From NCBI RefSeq assembly GCF_964275005.1, contig NC_092697.1:20682138-20746137 (forward strand): a stretch of DNA of 64,000 nt, in the 5' to 3' direction. The notes under the pieces were generated by a model, which was not told the DNA's origin, searched no databases, and worked only from the letters and a program-made list of their open reading frames with translations. The position numbers and the translations under genes are program-made. The DNA comes from Diadema setosum (lineage: Eukaryota > Echinodermata > Echinoidea > Diadematoida > Diadematidae). This document shows, piece by piece, positions 34,820 to 46,163 of the stretch (position 1 is the first letter of the stretch; each line of letters starts with the position of its first letter).

Positions 34820-35171
34820 TACCCCTTTCATAAACTCAATTATGTGGATAATATCCGCATAATTTGGTCGTAAAATCAGAGCGGGGCAAGAATTATCCAC
34901 TTTTTTTCGACGCTTCTATAATCCGCATAATAGCAGCATCGGGACCAGATTTGGAGTTTGTGAACGCAAATCCAAAGTTATGCGGATAATTGCCGGGGTG
35001 CGGTCACAGGAGGGACGCGTGCAGTCACCATGACGATTATCGGCCTTTTTCAGGACAGGTGCTCGTAAAAAAAAGTGCGGATAATTTTCAGAGTTTGTGA
35101 ACGCATTTTTTATTGAAATGTCCGCATAATTCTTAGGCGGATAATTGGAGGATGTGTTTATGAAAAGGGTA
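34820..35171. mobile_element. MITE with TACCCCTTTCATAAAC ends
   Basis: The left end reads TACCCCTTTCATAAACTCA. The inverted right end reads TACCCTTTTCATAAACACA. The interior has several 'atgcggataatt'/'ttatccgcataa' blocks in both orientations. It may use a TA target, counting the outer TA as the duplication. Superfamily uncertain. It is inserted between the 'gacctcatggcccaaaactt' and 'gagaatctttattgggtaat' parts of one repeat unit. Confidence 0.75.
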
Positions 35172-35208
35172 TGACTTGAGAATCTTTATTGGGTAATGCG
35201 TGTATATA

Positions 35209-35789
35209 CAGTCAAACCTGTCTACAGCAGCCACCCAAGGGAGACGAAAAGAGTGGCCATTATAGACAGGTGGCCGCTATAGACAGGTCATCCAACTCTT
35301 GTGTGCACTGCCTACATGTACATGTAGCATCATTGTATACATCTTGTACTTACAATAATACATGTACATGTATGTGTATACATATGCACACGTGTGTTTC
35401 ATGCAATGAACAATGGCGGTGTTTATGAAGTTGGTGCACAGTAGCATGTGTTTAGTTTTGAATAAAGCTTTACACTAGTGCATTATTACGACTAAATGAA
35501 TGATGAATGCAGCGTTGGCGATCACTGAACGTTGCCCATGAATGACTGGCACAGCTTCAAAGCAGAAAAATATGCTGAATTATCGGCTCTGCTACAGCTC
35601 TGTGTGGGTCCGTGGCTGCTATAGACAGGTGAAAATCTACTGCGGGAAACAAAATTTGTGGCCGCTGGCCAGATTAGTAGACAGGTGGCCACTATACAAA
35701 GGGTCTTTAACAGGGCTTTTATCTCAGCGGGAGTTTTCAGTGGCTGCTATAGACAAGTGGTCGCTATAGACAGGTGGCAGGTTTGACTG
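35209..35789. mobile_element. Tc1/mariner (pogo-like) MITE
   Basis: The ends read CAGTCAAACCTGTCTACAG and, inverted, CAGTCAAACCTGCCACCTG, with TA on both sides (35207-35208 and 35790-35791). Repeats of 'ggccgctatagacaggt' lie at both ends. The body is 581 bp without a supported frame. The host unit continues as 'ctaagtttcaagaaaatat' beyond it, so the insertion point is clear. Confidence 0.85.
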
Positions 35790-36014
35790 TACTAAGTTTC
35801 AAGAAAATATCTTCTGGCCATGCATAGATAGGGGGAAATAGTGAAATTTTTAGGATTTGACCCTGACCTTGACCTTTGACTTTGAGCATGTGTGCCCAAA
35901 TGTTCATAGGCACAACTTCCATCCACTCACACATGTACATGCTCAGTTTTATTGGGATACCTCAAACAGTTTTTTTTTATTTATGCTGTCCACAAAATTG
36001 ATTACGAACGGAAG

Positions 36015-37370
36015 GGCTCATGGACTGACTGGCTCTGAAGTGACTTGTTATAGTCAGTCCTGTGTTACCTGCTGCCCTGCTTCGTTTGTTGAGATATATT
36101 ATCTGGGAAACATATTGCTGGTGGAGAATTGATACGCCTACATTGGTGAAAGACTCCATTCTTATGTCTGTGGCCATTATAACTATACACAGCCCAGTTG
36201 CTGTATAAATAGCGACAGGGCTGTACCGGAACGGCCCACAACACAAACAGAGCTCAGCGATCGCTTTCGATACGATCGCTTTGAGTTTTGATACTTGACA
36301 TCATTTTTTGTCACATCAAACTCATTAAATGTAATCTTCATTAACTCTTCATATGCCATGGTGGAAACCCCCTTTGTGCCACATTATTCTGAGACACTAA
36401 CGGTTTCATGCTTTGAGAAAACATTCTGTTTTTCAAGTCTATGTAACTTCTTTAGATTTCTGGTGAGCAGGGACAAATAGTGAGTAAAGTTGTAGAGAAA
36501 ATGCCAAGCTTTGCTTAAATGTATTATTATATGACAAATCTATGATTGTTTTTCTTTCACATGACCAGTAGCTACATTACTGCAAAGGCATGACTTTTGC
36601 ACACAAAACAGTGACAGAAACTTAGAAATTACTCTCAAATCCAGTAGAGAACACCTCTTGACAGTCAATCACTACATGAAATGCAAGCTATATGTGAGAG
36701 GAACGGAAGCGCGAGAAATGCTTTCATTGTACCGCGGCATTTGGCGATTTATCAATCGGATTAGGCGGATTAGTGCGTTTGAGCAGATATATGAAGTTGG
36801 CACGCCGTCGACTCGAGTCGGACGTGCGAACATGGCACATAAAGAGATAATGACACTACATAGCTATGTTATCGATATTGACATACACATTTCACCTAGT
36901 CTAGTAGACTAGTACAATGTAGTCCCCCGACTAGGGCCTATAGGCTCTAGGTACCTTAGCACTCGACTTGACCATGTTGATGAACAGATAATGAACTGCA
37001 TGTCACAAAACAGATCTATGGATTGAAAATGGACACAGCTCAATTCCACTGCCAAGCTTCCCGATTCCGTCGATCAGTGTTGTGCTACCATGTCCATGTT
37101 ATGCGGCTCAGATTGCTGAACTTTGCATAGTACGTACAGATTGTGACGCGTACAGTCGGCACACTAGCCAAGCGAGGCCACCCAGCGTGGCCGCTGTGGG
37201 GAGCTGTCGGGTTCCGAGTATCCGTACGTACTAACTACACTCTAGCTGCTCGATCTACTAGCAGCTGCTCAGCTCAGCTAGCTCAGCTCATCACTCGTGC
37301 ATGCACTTCTACACTCTTTGTTACGTCACTGACCAACCTGCGCAGCTAGGATGCACACAAACATAACTGA
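36015..37370. other. No feature recognised
   Basis: Sequence without a supported exon. 'gcgatcgctttcgatacgatcgc' near 36258 is a short imperfect inverted repeat. Small open frames (for example 36658-36912) show no recognisable domain. Confidence 0.45.
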
Positions 37371-37689
37371 GGAACGTCCTTAAAATAGTTCTAAAATGTG
37401 AGTTAGGGATAGAAACAACCACTGTAAAAATTTAAATCCATAAAATCGATGTTAAAGGTAGGGAATCCCATTTGCATGCCTTAAATGAACAGTTGTATAA
37501 ATACAGTGGTATGTTGAAGAGAGTATCATTTTAGAAACTCCCATAAAGTATTGAAAGTGGAAGGTAACATTTAGTACATTTTTATTGGCCGTTAGATTTT
37601 TAATTTAATTTTGGTGTGGCTCACCATAAATTCCAGTACATTACTAGGCTACCTTTGCAGACCCATGCACTGCATGTGTGTCCATCATG

Positions 37690-38180
37690 TACATTGGCTT
37701 CCTGTTGAAAAACGTATTAACTTCAGGATTCTTCTTCTTGTTTACCGTACATTGCGCAAATTTGCCCCTGTCTACCTTCAAAATACTCTTCATCTTCACC
37801 AACCACCACGTAATCTACGTTCATCAAACTCGCTAAAATTACAGGTACCTCGAATCAAGCATAATTGGGGGGATCGGGCTTTTTCATATATGGGCCCAAA
37901 ACTATGGAATGGCCTACCAAAATCTCTTAGAGAAGCATCTTCCATTGATAGTTTCAAAAAGAATCTCAAGACGTATATTTTAAATTTGAATTGACAATAT
38001 TGTATGCCTGTATGTAATGTATGTGTACGTATATATTGTTTGTTGGTTTATTGTCTTATTATTTTCTGTGATACTGTTGTAACGTGACACAATATGTACT
38101 CTGTTCTATAGCGCCTTGAGTATCTTTTTTAGGTAGAAATGTGCGCTCTACAAGAGTCTCACTATTATTATTATTATATT
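37690..38180 (+). pseudogene. LINE 3' end (C-terminal reverse transcriptase region and tail)
   Basis: An open frame ending at 37994 carries the C-terminal signature of CR1/L2-like non-LTR retrotransposons: HWLPVEKRINFRILLL, then APVYLQ, VPRIKHNWGDRAFSY, GPKLWNGLPKSLRE and SFKKNLKTYI. The 3' tail has 'tagcgccttgagtatc', 'gcgctctacaag' and an ATT microsatellite, typical of this LINE type. The copy is 5'-truncated: no endonuclease and no catalytic RT motifs. The open frame starts upstream at 37611, but LINE similarity is clear only from about 37690. Confidence 0.85.
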
Positions 38181-38286
38181 TTTGTGAAGAAAGTTCATCA
38201 AACCTTACAAACATTTCTATATACATTCTTGCCACACAAAATGTTACATCAGCTCTTATACTTTTAGATTTGTGTTTATAGATAAA

Positions 38287-39552
38287 CTAGAAATATCACT
38301 TAAGGTGATTAATACCCCCGCCCCGTGACGACAGTCTTACCCAAGGAATGATCTTTCCTTGATCTTCTGCCATTTAAATGCCGTTACCATGGCAACGCAG
38401 CTTCCGACACGTCCGAAAAATGTCTTGCACATCTTCCCACCAAGACTATTGGGTGTGCCACATTTCATAAGCTTTTGTCAAAAACTGAGGAAGTAGTTCA
38501 ATCCACAAGATCTTTCCTTGATCTTCCACCATTAATATGCCGTTACCATGGCAATGCAGCTTCCGACATGTCCAAAAAATATGTCTTGCACATCTTCCCA
38601 CCAAGACCAATGTGTGTGCCACATTTCATGAGCTTCAGTCGAATACAGAGGAAGTAGTTCAATCCGCAAGATCTTTCCTTGATCTTCTGCCATTTATATG
38701 CCGTTACCATGGCAACGCAGCTTCCGACACGTCCGAAAAATATGTCTTCCACATCTCCCCACCAAGATCAAGGTGTGTGCCACATTTCATAAGCTTTGGT
38801 CAAAAAACTGAGGAAGTAGTTAAATCCGCAAGATCTTTCCTTGATCTTCTGCCATTACTATGCGGTTACCATGGCAACGTACTTTCGGGTACTGTCAGAA
38901 AATGCGTCTTGCACATCTACAACCAAAGGCACACATCTGTACCAAGTTTCGTGGAAATTGGGCAAAAACTGAGGAAGCAGTTTGCAACAAAAAATTTTCC
39001 ATCATTTTGGGTCATAATATGTGAGCTGTTACCATGGCAACATACTTTTTGTCACTGTCAAGAAATGTGTCATGCTGACCTATATCCTAAGACAAACATT
39101 CAATATGAATTCCATGAGAATTGGAAGAACACTGATGAAGCAGTTTTGCCATGAAGCATTTTGCCCTATATTTAACCAATAACATGCCGTTACCATGGCA
39201 ACGCACTTTTTGCCACTGCGGAAATATGTGTCTTGCACATTAACATATTCAGATGAACATCTGTACCTAATTTCATAAAAATTGATCAAAAACTGTGGGA
39301 GGAGTTCGCGACGCAAGATTTGTACCCATTTTTGCCCATAATATGCCGTTACCATGGCAACGTACTTTTGGGTACTGTCAAAAAATACGTCTTGCACATC
39401 TACAACCCAAGGCACACATCTGTGCCAAGTTTTATGGGAATCGGTTGAAAACTGAGGAAGTAGTTCGCGACGCAAGATTTGCAACGGACCGACCGCCCGA
39501 CCGTCCGCTGATTCCTATATACCCCCTTCAAACTTCGTTTGGCGGGGGTATA
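38287..39552. mobile_element. Composite X-box element, copy 2, seven 160-bp units
   Basis: It begins CTAGAAATATCACTTAAGG followed by 'tgattaataccccc' and ends 'attcctatatacccc' then 'ggcgggggta'. The core is a tandem array with GTTACCATGGCAAC (or one mismatch) at 38383, 38542, 38703, 38865, 39028, 39189 and 39348, spaced 159-163 bp. Units also share 'gtcttgcacatct' and 'aaaactgaggaagtagtt'. Open frames crossing the units are repeat artefacts. Copy 1 is at 15324-16138. Confidence 0.8.
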
Positions 39553-39734
39553 AAAATACAGCAGACTGCAACAAAAAGGCTTAAGTGTGGCTGACACAGA
39601 GAACTACTGAGTAATTAAGAGTTTTGTGCATTATTCAAATTGTAGATAACTGTTGACTTCCAAATTTCTAAGCAGTGGCCTGAACAAGTCCCCTGAGGTT
39701 CATATTTAATGTTTTGCTGCATTTTGGGAGGTCT

Positions 39735-39972
39735 GTAAAAGGTATATTGTTAAATACACAAAATGCGAAAATGTCTTCCAGACTAAACGATCTACGGTTA
39801 CTGTTTAATGAGAAAAATACTGCTATCTCCTTGTATATTTTAGGCTTTATTGCATAAATTGTATATGGTAGGATGTTTTGTGATACAACAGACCTACACA
39901 TATGCGTCAAATGTGATATCTTGAATTTTTTATTTTTTTTTTAAATCACTGCTCCAAAGGTAAACAGGACCT
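39735..39972. mobile_element. MITE family D, inverted and truncated
   Basis: Reverse complement of the 3038 copy: 'caacagacctacacatatgc', 'ggtaaacaggacct' then TTAA (39973-39976). The other end is missing. The TTAA is immediately followed by AGGGCAGTTT, possibly the end of another TTAA-type element. Confidence 0.7.
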
Positions 39973-39976
39973 TTAA

Positions 39977-41650
39977 AGGGCAGTTTATAACCTCGCATGT
40001 GACAAATGAAGCAAATACATGAGATAGTCTTTGTTGAGCTAAAATGACATGAAATTTATTTGCACTCCGAAAAATAAAGCAAGAAAGGGGTTATAGAATG
40101 TTATGGTGTCGGGATCGAAACATCACAAGTATTTTGCAAGATGGATTGTGTGTATTTTTTGCATTTATTACCTCTGCCAAGGGAGGAGGTTATGTTTTCT
40201 TTGCCATTTGTTTGTTTGCTTGTGAGCAAAATAACTCAAAAAGTAGTGAACGGATTTGGATAAAACTTACAGAAAAGGTTGAGAATGACACAAGGAACAG
40301 ACGATAAAATTTTGGTAGTGATCCGGTATTTTTGTGGATTTTACGAAGGATTTTTGATATTTTGGCAGGTAGGGTCAATGAACATGAGACTTCACACTGC
40401 GCATTTTTAAGGTTGGCATATGCGCATTTAATAAAGTGCATGCACTAGTTTCTGCTAGGGCGAGACTTGTCCCACAGCTGAAGGTCAATAACGTAACAAA
40501 AGACTTCTGTATTGGGAAATCGGCCGACTTTTCAGCATACATGATACATGAGGGTGGAAATCACTGATCTCTTCTTCTTCTTCTTCTTCTTCTTCCTGTT
40601 CAGTACAGTCCACCTTTGGTGTATTGTTGTACTGTTGGCAGGCATGGTGCGGAGGTGTTTATGTGCAGTGCAGGTTAAAATGACTACATTTTCTACAGTG
40701 CAGCTAAAAACATCCCATTCCCTTCTAGCGGAGTTGAATATCCTGCACCGCTTGCTTAAACTGAGCTTATGGAAGAACAAGATCAGGAGTGGAAATGAGC
40801 TGCTTGGTGGAGGTCTGTGCTCTCAGAGTGCTTCTCTAGTTCCATTTGTTTGTTGTTGTTGTTTTTTTTTTCTCCCTAGTGAAGGAAGGTAGTGCTTATA
40901 AAATGCAATCACAGGATTGAAGGGTATGGAATTGCAAACTTGTTCCGAGGAAAATTCTATGAAACATAATGCCTAATATGAGGAATGTCTCATCCGAGCG
41001 GAATCTCCTAATTATTTCTAAAGATTCATCCCTAAAGCCTGCTCCCCACCCTGTGGAGCTTGTCTCTAGCATAGACCAATTTGGTTTGGGTACCGTTTTT
41101 TTAATGGTAATTTGTAACTGAGGGGCTTCAAGTATGCCTAACAAAAGACAATTTATGCACTGACATAGCAACGCACCTTGCTCATGGCATAACCCATTGG
41201 AAGTGCTTTTGTTCTTCTTGGGAAGCCCCCAGTTATGGCCGCCATCAGTTATAGTGCTCTGAAGTCAGATTCATCTATAAAGACTGTCTTTGAACACTGG
41301 TGACTGTGGCTGCATGTGGCATAAAGACAAAATGCATACACGTGTATTTACACATGAAATGAACGAACATGCTTGTGCTTTGAATGATCAGTGTTTCCAC
41401 TGGCAACAGGTGTACAAGTTTGTACAACCAAGACATGAATCCAACATGCATTCAAATAGGCAATAGGAAGTAGGCCATGAAAAAGTAGGAAAAATGTTAT
41501 GATGATGGTGATAAAAATATTTTAGAATAGACTTTGTACACACAATTTTGAGGTCAGCAATTCAATAAAGCATCAATGTTTGAGAAGGACAAGGGTGATA
41601 CGCTACAACCACTGCTTTCAGTATACATGTATGAATTGAATCCAATAGGG
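39977..41650. other. Mostly unassigned, with one dispersed-repeat fragment
   Basis: At about 40165-40400, 'cctctgccaagggaggagg' followed by 'gagcaaaataactcaaaaag' looks like a repeat seen in many marine invertebrates. A CTT microsatellite lies at 40568-40595. I find no supported exon in the rest. Confidence 0.45.
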
Positions 41651-41654
41651 TTAA

Positions 41655-41850
41655 TTCTCCATTTACTGTGCACGGTGCCCATTTGGACAAATTCAGATCC
41701 TATCCCCAGGCTAGGGATGCTACCTGCTAAGTTTGGTGAAAATTTGTGACAGGGTTTTCTAGAAGTCGACAAAAATGTGAAAAGTTTATGCACAATGAAT
41801 GCCAGACGATATGAGCAATCGCAAAAGATCACTTGAGCTAAAAATAAGAA
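41655..41850. repeat. 3' fragment of the 'CTCACCTGAG' element
   Basis: 'tgcccatttggacaaattca', 'ctagggatgctacctgctaa' and 'gtttggtgaaaattt' match 27660-27740, ending 'cacttgagctaaaaata' like 27870-27890. Confidence 0.7.
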
Positions 41851-42256
41851 ACATCAACTAAGACAAAAATGTTGGATCATTTTTCTACAAATAAGGTTAA
41901 TCCACATCAAATCAATCAATTTTCAGACAGTTTGTAACCAGACCTCCTTCAATTTTCTTTAAACTCGCACTAAATGTTCACTCAAGTGTCTGTATCAAAG
42001 TTTCTGAAATATTCTGCCCCAAGGTCAAATGGTTGCTAGGATATGGCCTCTCTCAGCAACCAATGCGTGGTCGAACAACCAAGTTTAAATAAAATTGGCT
42101 ATTTTTGATTGACTGTGGAAGTTCATTCTTCGTTTGTACAAAAATTCCATAAATTGCTATGTCGGGCAAGCTAAAGAATTATGCCACTCTGAAAACGAAT
42201 AAAGTGTCTATCCATAAACCAACTGAGAAAGAAGAAAAGTCACTTGTTCCAATCGT

Positions 42257-42942
42257 CGCCGGTCACACGAACCGAAGAATCACTCGATTTTGGGTCAAAT
42301 TTTCGATTTTGAGATTTTCACTCATTTCGATAGTAGACATTCCATACTACAATGTACATATTCTGAAATTCTCAGTGTGTAATTCGGTGGAATTTTTACG
42401 TAGTTATCACTTTTGTAGAAGTATGTAATTCCATTTGTGAAAATTATTTGTTTTCCCCATAGACGCCTGTGTTAAACAATCGGGCGATTCGACGGTTCGG
42501 TGACCGCGCGTACTAGTACGCGCGGTCACCGAACCGACGAATCAGTGCGCATTGACTTGTGTGTAGTTTTTGAGATTCAACAGTTCATTGACCGCGCGCA
42601 CAGTGCGCGTACTATGTAATACATGCGTTGACAATAACAACGCTCAATGTACATGTACACATGGACACACATGGAAAATGACGTTCTTTGCAGACCGAAA
42701 ATACATGCATGCAGCTCTTTGACGATTTCCCGCTTATCTGTTAACAATACAATTCGATAAAAACTTCACAAGTTAGAGCAAGAATTGAAGTCTGATGTAC
42801 TACAAAAATAATTGGAAATTATAGACATGAAAGTGTAGCAACCATAAGTCAAAAATGGGTTAACTTCAAACGCGATTTTCTCGAACTGTCATTCTTACGC
42901 AAACCTGAGGAATTCGTCGGTTCGTGTGAGCGGCGACACAAT
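42257..42942. mobile_element. Foldback element with central 58-bp palindrome
   Basis: The left end GTCGCCGGTCACACGAACCG matches the inverted right end GTCGCCGCTCACACGAACCG at 19 of 20 positions. At 42486-42543 lies a palindrome with 29-bp arms and one mismatch, built from 'ggttcggtgaccgcgcg'. Further 'gaccgcgcgcac' pieces follow at about 42590. A short frame at 42159-42256 (MSGKLKNYATLK) runs into the left end; I cannot tell whether it is coding. Confidence 0.65.
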
Positions 42943-43416
42943 GTGCAGATGAGCTAAACTCCTAAATGTTTAATTGCTTTAATGGACCCATATCATTGCA
43001 GTCATTTTCTCATAGCATTGAGTGACTTAAAGTTAGGTGCTAAGTAGTGCTGTTGTTAGTGTGACCTCTGCAGGGGCATTGGTAATAATGCAGCAACAGT
43101 AAGCAAAGTAAATTGTGTCATTCACTGCTTTTTATTCTTTTTTTTAATGCAGTCAACAATCACAATTCAGTGCATGATATTAGCAGTAATATCAGAGATA
43201 TTGGTAGGATGAAGGACCATAAAGTTCAGATTTTGAAACCGCAAACTTAGTTAAACAAATACGTTAATAGGAAAGGAGACATTTCTATAAAAATCTAAAA
43301 GAAAACTGCAGTAACTCTAGAAATTCACTAAGTACATGAATATTGAGTCTGTGTACACTGAGAGACCACTCATTTGATTTGATCCCCTATGTACATTGTA
43401 TGTATACTCTGATTAC
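42943..43416. other. No feature recognised
   Basis: AT-rich flank of the candidate exon that follows; could be intron. Confidence 0.4.
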
Positions 43417-43534
43417 CTGGCTTGGTTGCATCAGCGTCCAGCTGAGAAGATGTCTCACTCCTCCATGCAGGACCCTCAAAGACAGTGATGGCATCATGTC
43501 TTCTGGTTAAGAAGTCAAAAGAAGACTTTTCTTC
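43417..43534 (-). CDS. Candidate internal exon of an unknown host gene
   Basis: Reading the minus strand, a pyrimidine-rich tract ending TTCTGCAG precedes an open stretch of 39 codons plus one base, followed by the donor CCAG/GTAATC. The peptide includes EEKSSFDFLTRRHDAITVFE and GPAWRSETSSQLDADATKP; its composition looks like a real protein, unlike the surrounding repeats. I do not recognise the family. Phase would be 0 at the start and 1 at the end. I found no partner exons on either side, which may lie beyond the surrounding MITEs. It could be chance or a gene fragment. Confidence 0.45.
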
Positions 43535-43757
43535 CTGCAGAATACAATAAATCAATGTGCACATATTGTGTTAGGGGAGCCTCAAGGACCACAATACTGA
43601 TGTGCCTAATATGTTTCTTTTGGAAGCGGCAGTAAGTTGGGGGGGGGGGGGGGAGGATAATGACTGTACATTTGGAATTAAAGAGAAGTGCTATGTGCAT
43701 TAACCTTTTCCTTTGGTAGGAGGGAAGGTAGTGTGAATTGAAGAAAATACACATTAA

Positions 43758-44323
43758 AGGACAAGTTCACCTTCATAAACATAAGGATTGAGAAAATGCA
43801 GCTATATTAGTAGAACACGTCAGTGAAAGTTTGAGGAAAATTGGACAATCGATTGAAAAGTTATGAATTTTTAAAATTTTTGTGTTGGAACTGCTGGACG
43901 AGGAGACTACTACAGCTTGTGATGTCATACATATGAGTACAACAGTAGAAAGAAAATGTAAAGAAAATTCAACATATTTTCATTTTTTTTTCTCATAACA
44001 AAAGAGCATTTGACTTGCCTCTTTCTAAAGGTAGGGGGAATAATATTACCCATGACATATGTCGGTAACGAGTCAAGGGAATGTGTACTTTTTTCAAAAG
44101 ATGAAATTTTGTGAAATTCTCTTTATATTTTTCCTTATGTAGTTGTACGCATGTGACATCGTACACTGCAGTAGTCTTCTCATCCAGCCATTACTGCACA
44201 AAAATTTCAAAAATTCATAACTTTTGAACGGATTGTCCGATTTTCCTCAAACTTTCAATGATGTGTTCTAGTAATATTGCTACATTTTCTCAATCCTCAT
44301 GTTGATGAAGGTGAACTTGTCCT
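43758..44323. mobile_element. Palindromic MITE family A, complete copy
   Basis: TTAA at 43754-43757 and 44324-44327 flanks ends of AGGACAAGTTCACCTTCAT in both orientations. The 566 bp show full-length inverted symmetry like 18516-19091. It lies about 220 bp from the candidate exon. Confidence 0.88.
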
Positions 44324-44329
44324 TTAATG

Positions 44330-44950
44330 GAGGAGTAACATAATTGAATACAGACTTTTTTCCTTTCATATTTGCTACAATTTGAGAAATTGAACTTAGA
44401 TCTTTGAAGATGTTAATCTGACTGGTAAATCTCTACTAGAAGCGAATTGTCACTGATTGTAGATTGTTTGCTGTGGGGTCATGAGGGAACACAAATCTGT
44501 GAAATAGTGTGCACTTTCTACATTGTGTGTGAGTATCAAGTGATGTGCCCCCACCATTTCCTTGGGGCTTGTCTTCAAAATATGACTTATATGCTGTAAA
44601 ATTACATTAAGATTACCACTGATTTTTGTCTGTTATGATAATAATGTAAAACAGCTAGAAACGTCGCTATGGCAACTGGTATGCCTCTGCCATCGATTAT
44701 GCATGGTTCTCCCACTAAGTCTAGAGACTGAGTAGAGTTCTAGAGTAGAAGACTGTTTCACATAATTGTCAAAAATTAAAATGACATGTTCGCATGCTTG
44801 TCACAAATGAGTTAAGTGTTTACTTTCCTTGTAATACCCAGAATGGCGAGTATAGTTTTGGAGTAGAGTGTTTTGAGATAAAAAAATATAGAATAATAAA
44901 AGTCGGTGTACCAACTTCTATTCCATGGGGGATCCAGGCTAACTTGGACC
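44330..44950. other. Unassigned, with a small dispersed-repeat piece
   Basis: 44660-44840 ('ggcaactggtatgcctctgc', 'ggttctcc', 'aagtgtttactttccttg') is related to 5015-5160 of the composite repeat. I see nothing else supportable. Confidence 0.45.
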
Positions 44951-44953
44951 CGG

Positions 44954-45116
44954 GGACACTGCAGTAGTCTTCTCATCCAGCCGTTACTGCACAAAAACTT
45001 CAAAAATTCATAACTTTTGAACGGATTGTCCGATTTTCCTCAAACTTTCAATGATGCGTTCTAGTAATATTGCTACATTTTCTCAATCCTTATGTTGATG
45101 AAGGTGAACTTGTCCT
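44954..45116. mobile_element. MITE family A, right arm only
   Basis: 'cactgcagtagtcttctcat' through 'gatgaaggtgaacttgtcct' matches the right arm of the copy at 43758 almost base for base, ending at TTAA (45117-45120). The close match suggests a shared recent origin. Confidence 0.85.
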
Positions 45117-45459
45117 TTAAACACATGCATTACTTGGACCATTTGCTGCTAGTCTGTCCTCTGCAACCACTCTCTGACCCAAACAAACAGTCTTTCTTAT
45201 CTTCTTCCTTTCTTGTTTTTCTTTATTTTATTTCTCTATGCTGCACAATAGCTGTAGCAGCAGCCTGTCAAAGCAGCTCTTCAAGGATAGCAACACCTTG
45301 AGCCTCTTCTTGGCAGAAATTTATTTCCATGTAGGGGGGCCTACTGGAAATCCATCTTGAACGGTTGTCACAAGAGATCTGAATTCAGCATGTTCAGTGG
45401 AAGGTTTTACGTTCGTTTTATGGGTCTGACTGTATACATAATCGCCTGGTACTTTTCTA

Positions 45460-45770
45460 GGTCCAAGAACATTCGCAAAATTGTCGCAAAGGATTTGCAA
45501 ACAGTTGCTAATATTTGCAAAATTGTCGCTAACATTTGCAAAATTGTCGCTAAACATTTGCTAACATTCGCTCATAGTCGCCATCTGTGTTTCGCAAACG
45601 TTCGCTCAAGTGTTGCTAATTGTCGCTAAACATCGCTAAAAGTCGCTAACTGTAGCTAATGGCAGAAGCGAACCTTGATTTTTCGCAAACGTTCGTCAGA
45701 AAAGTTGGCGAATCTCAAATTCGCTACGTTCGCAAACGTTCGCCGCTCAGTGAGATACCAGCTCCAACGT
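45460..45770. repeat. Short degenerate repeat array (TTTGCAAAATTGTCGCTAA type)
   Basis: Units of roughly 10-20 bp mix 'ttgcaaaattgtcgctaaca', 'gtcgctaa' and 'cgcaaacgttcgc'. Repeats run mostly in one direction, with some inverted 'ttggcgaa' copies near 45705. No gene. Confidence 0.7.
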
Positions 45771-46163
45771 TCTACCGCCACGGTAGCCCGACCAGACTCT
45801 GTGCGAAGCACATGTGCGAAGCACGGCGCGACTTCTATTATAGTACTGCGACAGGGCTGTGACTGTGAGTAATATTTAATTAAATACATTGTACAAGTAC
45901 GACGATTCAGCTCAGATGTTTCAAATCAGAAACACTGATTGACGTCTTAAGATTTGCCTTTTAAATCTAACACTCTAGCAGAGCACTTGCTGAGTCTTTA
46001 TGTCAAAAGTAAGATAATTTTACGTACCGCATTTGATCCAGGACTCGGCAGAAGTCAGGCGCCACTGATTGACATAATTTTATATTTGAGCGATCGCGAG
46101 CCGGCCCTAACCTATAGTACCATCTACCGGCGGCGGCGGCTGCGGCGCTGGGATCGGTGGGGT

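Larger units (their letters stand above)
34130..36015. repeat. Composite 'GACCTTTGACC' repeat, copy 2
   Basis: It starts with 'gagtgttcactttccttgaac', matching 5135-5160 of copy 1, and ends 'ctgtccacaaaattgattac' (about 35984-36003). Units carry 'cacttgacctttgacctcat', 'gggtaat' and 'actaagtttcaagaaaatat'. Two MITEs interrupt it, at 34820-35171 and 35209-35789. Removing them restores the unit order seen in copy 1. Non-coding. Confidence 0.75.

Noticed and set aside
38287-39552. CRISPR array or protein-coding repeats
   Set aside because: Repeat units are 160 bp, diverged along their whole length and lack unique spacers. Open frames differ between units.
42159-42256. Short coding exon starting MSGKLKNYATLK
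   Set aside because: No splice donor before it runs into a foldback element end; kept only as a remark.
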